Of a stretch of DNA of 64,000 nucleotides, positions 34,189 to 41,917 are shown piece by piece. The stretch spans positions 2,760,001-2,824,000 of the forward strand of contig NZ_CP059400.1 in NCBI RefSeq assembly GCF_014109805.1. The letters run 5' to 3'. Position numbers and translations under genes: made by a program. How positions within the stretch are numbered: position 1 is the stretch's first letter; every line of letters starts with the position of its first letter. The notes under the pieces are model-generated. The model had not been told where the DNA came from. It made no database searches and saw only the letters and a program-made list of their open reading frames with translations. The stretch comes from Legionella sp. PC1000. Its GTDB lineage: Bacteria; Pseudomonadota; Gammaproteobacteria; Legionellales; Legionellaceae.

Positions 34189-34905
34189 ATGTTAGAAAAG
34201 AGAGTCTTAAATATTACTACCGATGAAATTGAAAATGATTTTCAAAAGAAAATTGAGGAATATCTTCATAGTAGTAATTCAGTGACATCCTACTATGCAA
34301 ATATGTTTTTTACAGATTCTATGTATACCAGTCGTTCTAAAAATAAGAGCGTTTGTATTATGTATCGGGGAACAACTCAAACACCAGAAAGTGTGTTCAA
34401 AGAAGGATTTATTCCTAAATACGATAACCCCAAAGATCCTTCAGAGTGCATCGTTTTAAGTACTAGCCCATACATTGGAAGTTTATATGCTGATATTCAG
34501 TCAACAATACAGAAAAAAACAGCATATGTATATGCTACCTTAATTGATCCGGAAACTGCTGCGTATTTTGGACAAACATTAGGATTTAGTTCAAGTAAAA
34601 AACCTGATGGAAATAATGACTTAGGGCATATTGATTTAATGGAATATCGTTCATCCGCTATTTCACCTCTACACATTCTTGCTGCAAGGACTAGTGATGC
34701 TCAAGGAAAAGGACCTGATGACGTTCTCTATGTTAATGGCTCTGCAGAAGAAAAGTTCAAAGCTCTCCTAACAAAGATAAGAGTGGATGACTCAAAATTC
34801 AGAGAGTTTATGACTAAACCAAGTCACCAAGTAAAAAATTGGCATCCTCACGATCGTCGCGAAGGAACGCTTGATAAAGCCCCTTTTGTACCCGATTATT
34901 TTTAA
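34189..34905 (+). CDS. ADP-ribosyltransferase-like protein, effector candidate
   Basis: A 238-aa protein whose order of motifs fits the cholera/pertussis-toxin (R-S-E) branch of ADP-ribosyltransferases. R60 lies in MYRGTTQTPESVFKEGF, the beta-strand with the NAD-binding arginine. S91-T92-S93 in VLSTSPYIGSLYA is the STS motif. A late E152 in DLMEYRSSAISPLHIL stands near the usual glutamate. Only one glutamate is visible there rather than a full ExE, which would favour a non-arginine acceptor or a weak enzyme. No signal peptide. The gene ends at a strong bidirectional terminator shared with the convergent F-box gene. Host-directed modification is a reasoned guess. Confidence 0.65.
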   Translation: MLEKRVLNITTDEIENDFQKKIEEYLHSSNSVTSYYANMFFTDSMYTSRSKNKSVCIMYRGTTQTPESVFKEGFIPKYDNPKDPSECIVLSTSPYIGSLYADIQSTIQKKTAYVYATLIDPETAAYFGQTLGFSSSKKPDGNNDLGHIDLMEYRSSAISPLHILAARTSDAQGKGPDDVLYVNGSAEEKFKALLTKIRVDDSKFREFMTKPSHQVKNWHPHDRREGTLDKAPFVPDYF

Positions 34906-34915
34906 TCACCTATTT

Positions 34916-34948
34916 GATAATAACTCCTTTCACTTAGGAGTTATTATC
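34916..34948. terminator. bidirectional intrinsic terminator
   Basis: Perfect hairpin with 13-bp arms (GATAATAACTCCT and AGGAGTTATTATC) and a 7-nt loop between two convergent gene ends, with A/T-rich flanks on both sides. Confidence 0.88.
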
Positions 34949-34949
34949 A

Positions 34950-35960
34950 TTAATTTAAGGTTAGTTTTGGGATCAGATCTAAGTCGTCCAGCATTTTTAC
35001 AGCACGTGGATCACCTAAATTCGCAGCAAGAGTTAAATAATACTCAGCTTCCTTATGATCCTTTGGAATACAGCCTTTTCCAAAAGCAAAAGATATTCCT
35101 AAACTGATAGCAGCATCGGCATCTTCTCGTAAAGCCGCCATTCTAAAATATTCAATAGCCAACTCGGAATTTTTACTAATACAACCTAATCCATCCCTAA
35201 AAGAAGCTCCTAATTCTCGCGCCGCTATATTATCTCCACGTGTTGCCGCCAACTTATAATTGAATATCGCCTTCTCCTGATTTTGGGGTATAGCACCTAT
35301 TCCATCACAATAAGAAAGTCCTAACAGTCGAGCTGCCCGGTTATCATTTCGATTTACTGCCATATTTAAATAATAAATAGCTTGCTCACAATTTTTTTGT
35401 ATACCCCCACAACCATCCCTCAATGAGATACCCAGTTCCACCGCTGCATTATTACAACCGCTGAGAGCAGCATCTTGATAATATTTGATGGCTGTAAGAG
35501 AATCAAAAGGATAACCATATAATCCATCTCGATAAAAACTTCCAAGCAATTGTCTAGCACCATTATGATTTAATGTTGCTGCTTGTTCACAAAGTGTTTT
35601 CCCTAGTTCGATATTCTGATACTTACCCTTATTTTTTAAATATAATTTAGCAATATGATATATAATTTCAGAATTTCCAGGATTATTTTCGTTGTATCGG
35701 ATCAATTTCCCATAGAATAAATCAATTTCTTTTTCATCTATAGAAATTTTTTTATCTAGAGCCTCATCAATAATCGCCATCGCCAGAAAAATTTCTCGCG
35801 CATCTTCTTTAGGATAAAACCCATAATTTGTTTTGCATTGTTCTATCCAGTATATTTTATTGGATTTCCTGTTGATTCTTGAAAATACATCTTTCTCATT
35901 TTTTTTATTAAAAAACGAATAAATATGAGTTAGCACTTCAAGTGGTAAATTATCGAACAT
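34950..35960 (-). CDS. F-box plus Sel1-repeat protein, effector candidate
   Basis: A 336-aa protein. The first ~40 residues (MFDNLPLEVLTHIYSFFN ... DVFSRINRKSNKIYW) match an F-box: the LPLEVL start, hydrophobic helix and closing INRKSNKIYW. Residues ~95-330 are six to seven Sel1-like repeats of 36 aa (AARLLGLSYCDGIGAIPQN, AARELGASFRDGLGCISKN and so on), an alpha/alpha repeat used for protein binding. F-boxes dock onto SKP1 in eukaryotic SCF ubiquitin ligases; Legionella uses F-box effectors such as AnkB (F-box with ankyrin repeats). Here Sel1 repeats take the substrate-binding place. Ubiquitination of a host protein is inferred. Weak ribosome site. Confidence 0.8.
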   Translation of the reverse strand: MFDNLPLEVLTHIYSFFNKKNEKDVFSRINRKSNKIYWIEQCKTNYGFYPKEDAREIFLAMAIIDEALDKKISIDEKEIDLFYGKLIRYNENNPGNSEIIYHIAKLYLKNKGKYQNIELGKTLCEQAATLNHNGARQLLGSFYRDGLYGYPFDSLTAIKYYQDAALSGCNNAAVELGISLRDGCGGIQKNCEQAIYYLNMAVNRNDNRAARLLGLSYCDGIGAIPQNQEKAIFNYKLAATRGDNIAARELGASFRDGLGCISKNSELAIEYFRMAALREDADAAISLGISFAFGKGCIPKDHKEAEYYLTLAANLGDPRAVKMLDDLDLIPKLTLN

Positions 35961-36162
35961 TTACTTATTTTAATATTAAGAATATCTATATTTTATTCAA
36001 TGTAATTTCTATTACAAGGCTTATTAGTCACGACGCATCAATAAGGTCAGGCTCGATTGATAGTTACGTAACAAAACCTAAAATAACCCTATCGTTGATA
36101 AATACCGGATTGGAGAATTTAACTCAAATGAACTAATACAAAAGACCAAAGTATTTTAATTA

Positions 36163-36345
36163 TTAAATTCCGCCAGTATTTTCAGCTGGAGGAGAAGGAG
36201 CTTCTAAAGGTATATTCGATTTTTGAGTTTCATTAGGTGAAGAAGAGTAATGTGAATAATAATAAACCAGAATAATTGCTAGAATGACAATGACGATGAT
36301 TGAGACAATCCCTCTGTATTCGTTTTCACGGTTTTTCCTTTTCAT
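36163..36345 (-). CDS. small single-helix membrane protein, 60 aa
   Basis: A 60-codon gene with AAGGA 6-7 nt before the ATG. The protein has a basic start (MKRKNRENEYRG) and one transmembrane helix (IVSIIVIVILAIILVYYYSHY). A polar, proline-rich tail follows, ending APSPPAENTGGI. It probably sits in the inner membrane with the basic end inside. No function is known and no operon partner is nearby. Confidence 0.6.
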   Translation of the reverse strand: MKRKNRENEYRGIVSIIVIVILAIILVYYYSHYSSSPNETQKSNIPLEAPSPPAENTGGI

Positions 36346-36521
36346 AATTGTCCTTAGAGTATCTCCATACTACTTAATTATAGTATTAATTTGAGTTAGG
36401 GCCATGCTGAAAACACATGTTTACTCAAGACAATTGTTTTTACACAAAGAACTACATACTCAATAGAATTTAACGAGAATCAATAGGGTCAATCTATGAT
36501 CACGAGCTATCCAGGCAGGTT

Positions 36522-37583
36522 TTATTTAATCATTTTTGCCACTTCATAGACTTTTTTTCTTATCTCCTGTATCGGTTTGGGAATATTACAGAGCAACACA
36601 TAAAATATTTTTTCTTCCGGCCACCAGCAATAATCGCTGATAAAGCCACCCTGCGAGCCCGTATGCCCGACCATTTGATGACCAATTGAATCTTGATTGA
36701 TAAACCAGCTTAGACCAAGTCGTTGCGGAATTTCATCTTTCCAATCAGGGAATGGGTATAGTGTTCTTGATTTATCTATCCATTCAACCGGCAAGAATTT
36801 ATGCTGTTGAATAGCCTGTTCATAGTTCCATAATTCTTCCACGCTGCTCCATACTCCTCCGTTACCTGCTGCCGCGAATGTTGGCTCTTCGCCATAATCC
36901 AGTTCTTCAAATTCTTTTTTATCATTCAATACATAACCATGTGAAACACCTGTTTCAGGATGCGGACCGTCAGTAATAGTGGAAGTCTTCATATCGGCGG
37001 GCTTATAAATATTCTCACTGATATATTCCTGCCATTTTTTACCAGTTACTTTTTCAATGATCAATGCAAGGCCATTAAATGCGGGGTTGGAATAACTGTA
37101 CTTTGTTCCCGGCTCAAATTGTAATGTATCAGTTTGCTTCAACGGGGTAAAATTCTCTTCGTCTTTAGCGGTAAGATAAAAATCATGTTGCTCTTTCACG
37201 GGCCGGATATCAGGAATGCCGGATGTATGGGTGAGCAGGTGATAAAGCTTTACTTTTTTTACTATCTCCGTATTCTTAAAATCGGTAAAATATTTATACA
37301 GTTCATCATCCAATGATAGTTTTCTTTCTTTGGCAAGTTTTAGTATTCCATAAGCAACAAAGGTTTTGCTGATAGAGCCGACATTAAAAAGCGTCTTTGT
37401 ATTAATAGGCTGTTTTGTTTTCATGTCAGCCAGGCCAAAGCCGTCCATGTAGATAATCCGGTTATCTTTTACCACCAATGCGGCTCCTCCCGGTTCGACA
37501 GGGTTGAAATAAGATTGGAAGATGGTCCGTAACTGCATAGTTACTGTATTTAATTGTGCCGTTGTACTCATGGAAATGAGCAT
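36522..37583 (-). CDS. serine hydrolase of the beta-lactamase / class C fold, with shifted signal peptide
   Basis: A 353-aa protein with the full beta-lactamase-fold set: SxxK in GSISKTFVAYG, the YxN equivalent in KYSYSNPAFNG, and HTG (for KTG) in GHTGSQGGFISDY. Relatives include esterases, D-aminopeptidases and class C beta-lactamases; resistance is not implied. The readable start is MLISMSTTAQ. Upstream in the same frame lie KYVYLIL codons, preceded by an ATG that is out of frame by one base in a run of A. A signal peptide MKYVYLILMLISMSTTAQ has therefore probably been broken by a frameshift. The style (TTAQ cleavage) and higher G+C suggest a Bacteroidota donor. It borders tRNA-Arg fragment 3. 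Confidence 0.8.
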   Translation of the reverse strand: MLISMSTTAQLNTVTMQLRTIFQSYFNPVEPGGAALVVKDNRIIYMDGFGLADMKTKQPINTKTLFNVGSISKTFVAYGILKLAKERKLSLDDELYKYFTDFKNTEIVKKVKLYHLLTHTSGIPDIRPVKEQHDFYLTAKDEENFTPLKQTDTLQFEPGTKYSYSNPAFNGLALIIEKVTGKKWQEYISENIYKPADMKTSTITDGPHPETGVSHGYVLNDKKEFEELDYGEEPTFAAAGNGGVWSSVEELWNYEQAIQQHKFLPVEWIDKSRTLYPFPDWKDEIPQRLGLSWFINQDSIGHQMVGHTGSQGGFISDYCWWPEEKIFYVLLCNIPKPIQEIRKKVYEVAKMIK

Positions 37584-37720
37584 TAATATGAGATAAACAT
37601 ATTTTCATAATAGCATGAAGATAGCGATTAACATTGAAATGCCTAGGATGTACACCAATGAGATCAAGAAAAATTTTCGCAACATATTGATTATTAATTT
37701 TTTTAAAAATAAAAGTATCA

Positions 37721-37754
37721 GGCTTCGGAGGTTCAAGTCCCTCCGAGCGCGCCA
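37721..37754 (+). repeat. tRNA-Arg 3'-end fragment, copy 3 (att-like, internally deleted)
   Basis: GGCTTCGGAGG, TTCAAGTCCCTCCGAGCGCGCCA: the acceptor end is perfectly kept, but about 13 nt between the anticodon arm and T arm are missing. Same orientation as the tRNA. Confidence 0.85.
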
Positions 37755-37829
37755 TTTAATCCTTTTAAAATCATATAAGTATAAATTTTAGCTCATCTTC
37801 ATTGCCGCGGAGCAACATAATCTACCAGA

Positions 37830-39347
37830 CTAAACAATAAACAACGTAACGAGTTCTTGCTCCTCTTCGTGTTGGCGCTTCTTCGTATGATGGGTATTTG
37901 GCGTGAAGAACGCATTCTTGTTGCTTTCGACAGGGGCATTCGCCTTTGCAAAAGCGCTTATTTCTACTGCATGAACTCCAGTTTCTTTCTCCAAAATCAG
38001 ATTAACCAAATCATCTGGTAACGGTATGTCCTTTAGTTCCACATGTGCTTCATTAATCCATGCCCCCATATGCTTTTTCAGCTCTTGCGTTGTTGCATGG
38101 GTGCTGGGTTCATTGTTGGCATCGACAATTTTAATGAGGGAATGAGGCCGTGCTTTTCCTAAGGCAATAAGCTCCTCTGTAGAGCGATTGACAATATCGC
38201 TTTCAGATAAAGTGATCGTGGTTACTGCAGATGGAATTGCTGCTAAAACCTGGGCCAGTTCGGCGCCGGTTCTGTTGTCAAGAAAATTTGAATTCAAATT
38301 AAGTGTGGTTACACCCGCTGGAATTGCCGCGAAAGCTTGGACTAGTTCAGCAGCAGTTTTGTTGCCAAGGCTATTCCAACTCAAATTAAGTGTGCTCACA
38401 CCCGCTGGAATTGCCGCGAAAGCTTGGGCTAGTTCAGCACCGGTTTTCTTGTCAAGATAATTCCCACTTAAATAAAATGAGGTCACGCTTGCTGGGATTG
38501 CTGCGAAAATTTGTATTAGTTCGGCGCCGCTTTTCTTGCTAAGAGCATTCCAGCTCAAATCAAGTGTGGTCACTCCTGCGGGAATTGCCGCGAAAGCTTG
38601 GACTAGTTCAGCAGCAGTTTTGTTGCCAAGATCATTCCCACTCAAATTAAGTGCGGTCACGCTCGCTGGAATTGCCGCAAACGCTTGGGCTAGTTCAGCC
38701 CCGGTTTTGTTGTTAAGGCCATTTCCGCTCAGATCAAGTGCGGTCACGCTTGCTGGAAGTGCCGCGAAAGCTTGGGCTAGTTCAACGCCGGTTTTGTTGT
38801 AAAGGTTATTTCCTCTCAAATAAAGTGCGCTCACACCCGCTGGAATTGTCGCGAAAGCTTGGACTAGTTCGGCTGCGGCTTTCTTGTCAAAGCCATTCAA
38901 ACTCAAATAAAGTGTGGTTACGCCTGCTGGGATTGCCGCGAAAATTTGGGCTAGCTCTACAGCAGATTTGTTACCAAGATCATTCCCGCTCAAATCAAGT
39001 GTGGTCACGCTTGTTGGAATTGCCGCGAAAGCTTGGGCTAGTTCAGCGGCAGTTTTGTTGCCAAGACCATTCCAGCCCAAATTAAGTGCGGTCACGCCCG
39101 CTGGAATTGCCGCGAAAGCCTGAGCCAGTTCGGCAGCGGTTTTGTTGTGAAGACCATTCCAGCTTAAATCAAGTGCGGTCACGCCCGCTGGAATTGCCGC
39201 GAAAGCCTGAGCCAGTTCGGCAGCGGTTTTGTTGTGAAGACCATTCCAGCTCAAATCAAGTGCGGTCACGCCCGCTGGAATTGCCGCGAAAGCTTGGGAT
39301 AGTTCGGCATTTTTATTGCCAAGGATATTTAATTTGTAATGCATCAT
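37830..39347 (-). CDS. leucine-rich repeat protein, 13 near-identical 29-aa repeats
   Basis: A 505-aa protein. After 12 residues it consists of thirteen tandem 29-residue LRRs with the consensus AELAQAFAAIPAGVTALDLS-x-N-x-L-x-NKTA. This is the ribonuclease-inhibitor-like type: one helix (AELAQAFAAIP) and one strand (VTALDLS) per repeat. The C-terminal ~110 residues include a hinge (EELIALGKARPHSL), a helical segment and a charged tail (KKRQHEEEQELVTLF). The DNA repeats are 87 bp and very similar, so length changes by recombination are likely. LRR proteins of this type are common Legionella effectors that bind host proteins. A shorter paralogue with a duplicated upstream region lies at 43942-44634. 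Confidence 0.88.
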   Translation of the reverse strand: MMHYKLNILGNKNAELSQAFAAIPAGVTALDLSWNGLHNKTAAELAQAFAAIPAGVTALDLSWNGLHNKTAAELAQAFAAIPAGVTALNLGWNGLGNKTAAELAQAFAAIPTSVTTLDLSGNDLGNKSAVELAQIFAAIPAGVTTLYLSLNGFDKKAAAELVQAFATIPAGVSALYLRGNNLYNKTGVELAQAFAALPASVTALDLSGNGLNNKTGAELAQAFAAIPASVTALNLSGNDLGNKTAAELVQAFAAIPAGVTTLDLSWNALSKKSGAELIQIFAAIPASVTSFYLSGNYLDKKTGAELAQAFAAIPAGVSTLNLSWNSLGNKTAAELVQAFAAIPAGVTTLNLNSNFLDNRTGAELAQVLAAIPSAVTTITLSESDIVNRSTEELIALGKARPHSLIKIVDANNEPSTHATTQELKKHMGAWINEAHVELKDIPLPDDLVNLILEKETGVHAVEISAFAKANAPVESNKNAFFTPNTHHTKKRQHEEEQELVTLFIV

Positions 39348-39883
39348 TTAATACCTCTGTTAAATAGAATGAAATAGTCATCCTGATAAATAACCAGGAA
39401 CCACCCTTCTCCTTGGTTCTTACTTTTATGGGGTGGCTTTATGGTTTCGCTATCGTTGACTGAATTAATTGTCGGGGTAAATATTTTTCTCTACTCGTAC
39501 AAGTTAATTGCAAATTGTATTTTGTTTGCTCTTTTATTCAAATCGGTGAAATTCGCCCATTGACATGTACTCATAACTCTGGTAGCAGGTTAATTGAGAT
39601 TTGTTGATAATGATGTCGAGAGAGGGAAGGCTTGCAGGAATTTTGTTTTTACCTAACTTTGGAAAAGATACAGTATTTGAGAATAAGAAGTACTGATGAT
39701 AAAGAATTAGATAAGTTGCTATAAAGCCACCATATTGGCAATTTTTAAAGTTCGAATTTTAAACAAAGTGGAGCATAACCATAGTTGTTCCGCAACTTAA
39801 TGATTTTTAATACTATTTTTTCTTCTTGATAAAATTGGCTTCGAACCGATGTATTGGGAATTCGAATCCCTCCGAGCGTGTCA
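39348..39883. repeat. segmental duplication A (upstream region of LRR gene 1 plus tRNA fragment)
   Basis: About 535 nt homologous to 44635-45193. Shared stretches include TCCTGATAAA, CTTTTATGGGGTGGCTTTAT, AAATTCGCCCATTGA and TTTGAGAATAAGAAGTACTG, and both end in a tRNA-Arg fragment. It holds the promoter of the LRR gene. No gene lies inside. Confidence 0.85.
39837..39883 (+). repeat. tRNA-Arg 3'-end fragment, copy 4 (att-like)
   Basis: 47 nt aligned without gaps to the tRNA end but with about eight substitutions (GGCTTCGAACCGATG, TATTGGGAATTCGAATCCC, TCCGAGCGTGTCA). The final CCA is lost. It lies 178 nt before a secreted-protein gene. Confidence 0.8.
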
Positions 39884-40014
39884 TTTAAGCAGCATGCCCA
39901 ATAATACTTTTAAGATTAAAATTTTTGCATTTCCTTCAAGTTATAGTGATCTTGCAATAATACCCAGTTTGATTAAACTAATCGTTCATCAGATCAGACA
40001 TGGAGGTTTGAATT

Positions 40015-41271
40015 ATGGATTCATCGTGTTACTGGTTAAAAGTATCCATTTTAGGCATGCTTTTATCATTAATTGTGGTGCCTTTCTCTATTGCAAAAGA
40101 GTTTGATTCCGATCTGTTGAAATCAATTAAAACAGTTCCTGTGCCACTTAAATCCGAATATCATCAAAATGCATTGGAAGATGAAGGAATAATTCAGGTT
40201 GTGGATGGTTCAGCTTGCGCTGAATCCAATCGTTCCGGAACCGAAGAAGCAATTATCTTACAAGGAAGTGTTGATTTACCGGACTACGCAACCGATGCGA
40301 CTGTCTTTTTGAATGGGTGGGATACTCGTTATTTAAGCAGCGATCATCACATTGGGCGTGTCGCTGCCATAATTAGAAACATCCAACAGGATAACTCTCG
40401 TTTAACATGGGAAGCTGTTGGTTTATTACGAGATAAAAATTTTGATGATGGCTATCGGTGGTGTTATCGCTTCACGGTGGTTGCATGGAATCGAAATCAA
40501 ATCGATGCTCGAGTTTTGGGGCATAGAGATAATACAACCTTCTCTTTTTATGAAGAGCATGAGCATGTCGCTTTGGTTTCTGCTGCTGGTTTTCTTAATC
40601 ATACTTTCTTGACCCGAGATATTAAGGCTACTGTATTACCCAGAGGTTTTGTTTATGGTTGGGAAGAAGGATTTAGTCAGGCAGATCATCATCTTTTGCA
40701 AATAGCTTATAATCTTGATCATAGTGAAACGTTCATTCAGGCGGGACGTAATTGGAGTGGTCCGCCACCTTCCATTACGAACAGTCAAGCATCTAACTTT
40801 GCTAGCTGGGAAACTCTGGGTATTTTTAAAGACAACAGTACTAAACGAGATTTTAGATTTGGTTCTGCAGTGACTGTGCTTGCCGGGCGCGGAGTGGAAA
40901 CCAAACAACCTCCGTTTACGATTATTCCTAAAGAAAATTATGGCAATTGCGGCGAATTAGGAGGAGACGTAGTCACTCAAAACCTCGTGATAGAAAACGT
41001 CCCTTATGATTATGCAATCCCAGTACTAACAGGATGGGAATTACGCTATCCCTGCAAAGACCATCATGTCAAACGTCTTGGGGTGTGGTTACATGATATG
41101 AGTTATGAAAAAGCTGCAGGAAGCTCTGTAGGGACCTTGCGCTATAGTATTTCCAGCATATTAAGAGATAAAAACACGGTACCATTACATATTCCACGCC
41201 ATAAGGTCTCAATCTTAGGAATGAATATCACACCAGCTCGTCCAGTTCCTATCCCCGATAAGGAATCATAA
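40015..41271 (+). CDS. secreted protein with internal duplication, function unknown
   Basis: A 418-aa protein with a signal peptide (about residues 1-27, ending PFSIAKE). Two related segments are visible. One near 95-165 reads FLNGWDTRYLSSDHHIGRV ... WEAVGLLRDKN ... FTVVAWN. The other near 335-400 reads VLTGWELRYPCKDHHVKRLG ... ISSILRDKN ... VSILGMN. A third, weaker one lies between them (GFVYGWEEGFSQADHHLLQ ... WETLGIFKDNS). Each unit has a GW-x5-DHH-x-x-R motif, so this is a three-unit repeat, perhaps a beta-sandwich binding domain. GGAGG lies just before the ATG region. It is probably periplasmic or secreted via type II. No family recognised. Confidence 0.7.
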   Translation: MDSSCYWLKVSILGMLLSLIVVPFSIAKEFDSDLLKSIKTVPVPLKSEYHQNALEDEGIIQVVDGSACAESNRSGTEEAIILQGSVDLPDYATDATVFLNGWDTRYLSSDHHIGRVAAIIRNIQQDNSRLTWEAVGLLRDKNFDDGYRWCYRFTVVAWNRNQIDARVLGHRDNTTFSFYEEHEHVALVSAAGFLNHTFLTRDIKATVLPRGFVYGWEEGFSQADHHLLQIAYNLDHSETFIQAGRNWSGPPPSITNSQASNFASWETLGIFKDNSTKRDFRFGSAVTVLAGRGVETKQPPFTIIPKENYGNCGELGGDVVTQNLVIENVPYDYAIPVLTGWELRYPCKDHHVKRLGVWLHDMSYEKAAGSSVGTLRYSISSILRDKNTVPLHIPRHKVSILGMNITPARPVPIPDKES

Positions 41272-41588
41272 AATCCAAGGTTGGGCCCTTTCGCCCAACC
41301 TATTACCCAATCAGGTATCATTTTATGCTCCAATTCGAATATTGAAGCAGGTTGAAATTTAAATGAAGTGAGTTAGATAATTGAACACCTTATTTAAACA
41401 ACACAACAAATGAGATTGACTTATAACTTTAAGAGTAGTATCCTAATCTCAGCTAGAAAATGTCTATTTTATTCTCTCCAAATCGTCGTTTTATTCATTT
41501 AATCCCACGTTCTGAAGTTTTAATTCTTGACCGGTTTTCCGGCTAAATTCGCTTATACAAGCATTATAATAAACACTTAAGGATACTT
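41272..41588. other. intergenic region with hairpin and cold-shock 5' leader
   Basis: Begins with a perfect hairpin at 41279-41300 (GGTTGGGC/GCCCAACC, 6-nt loop). The remainder, about 280 nt, is a likely promoter and long untranslated leader of the cold-shock gene, as is usual for cspA-type genes whose leaders fold differently at low temperature. Confidence 0.5.
41279..41300 (+). terminator. hairpin after the secreted-protein gene
   Basis: 8-bp perfect arms GGTTGGGC and GCCCAACC with loop CCTTTC, 8 nt after the stop codon. No long T-run follows on the + strand, so termination may be weak. Confidence 0.65.
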
Positions 41589-41798
41589 ATGTCTAAAACA
41601 GTAAATGGAGTCGTTAAATGGTTTAACGAATCCAAAGGATTTGGTTTTATTGAGCAAGAAGCCGGTCCGGATGTATTTGCCCACTTTAAAGAAATATTAA
41701 GTTCTGGCTTTAAAACCCTCACAGAAGGTCAGCGAGTACAATTCATTGTGACGCAAGGAGCAAAAGGTCTCCAAGCACAAAATATAATAGCTCTTTAA
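41589..41798 (+). CDS. cold-shock protein (CspA family)
   Basis: A 69-aa single cold-shock domain. RNP1-like KGFGFIEQ and RNP2-like VFAHF motifs are present after the usual start [15 protein letters not shown]. It binds single-stranded RNA and melts secondary structure. AAGGA stands before the ATG. A ~120-nt spacer with a hairpin (ACCACTA/TAGTGGT) separates it from the DEAD-box helicase gene downstream; the pair make sense together as RNA-structure managers at low temperature. A second family member lies at 43502 on the other strand. Confidence 0.95.
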   Translation: MSKTVNGVVKWFNESKGFGFIEQEAGPDVFAHFKEILSSGFKTLTEGQRVQFIVTQGAKGLQAQNIIAL

Positions 41799-41917
41799 TT
41801 TAAGTAGCTAATATTATTTTTACCACTATATCTCCCTGTAGTTGTAGTGGTGACTTTAAGGAAACGACAGTAAGACAAAAAAAATGGCAATTAAGCACCC
41901 ATGGGGGAAGCAGCTTC

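Noticed and set aside
36522..37583. Antibiotic-resistance beta-lactamase
   Set aside because: The SxxK/YxN/HTG set is shared by many esterases and peptidases of this fold, and the signal peptide appears disrupted.
37462..37755. Minus-strand frame starting MARSEGLEPPKPD
   Set aside because: The start is the reverse complement of a tRNA 3' end (the familiar MARSEGLEPP artefact), here from tRNA-Arg fragment 3, and the rest overlaps the hydrolase gene's N-terminus.
38200..39330. Regular repeats considered as a CRISPR array
   Set aside because: The 87-bp units are contiguous coding LRRs without spacers; no cas genes are nearby.
38188..39367. Several plus-strand frames with repeated AGIAAKAWASSA-like text
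   Set aside because: They are the antisense of the LRR repeats on the minus strand and have no ribosome sites.
39849..40106. 85-codon plus-strand frame starting in a tRNA fragment
   Set aside because: It begins within tRNA-Arg fragment 4 and overlaps the start of the secreted-protein gene in another frame.
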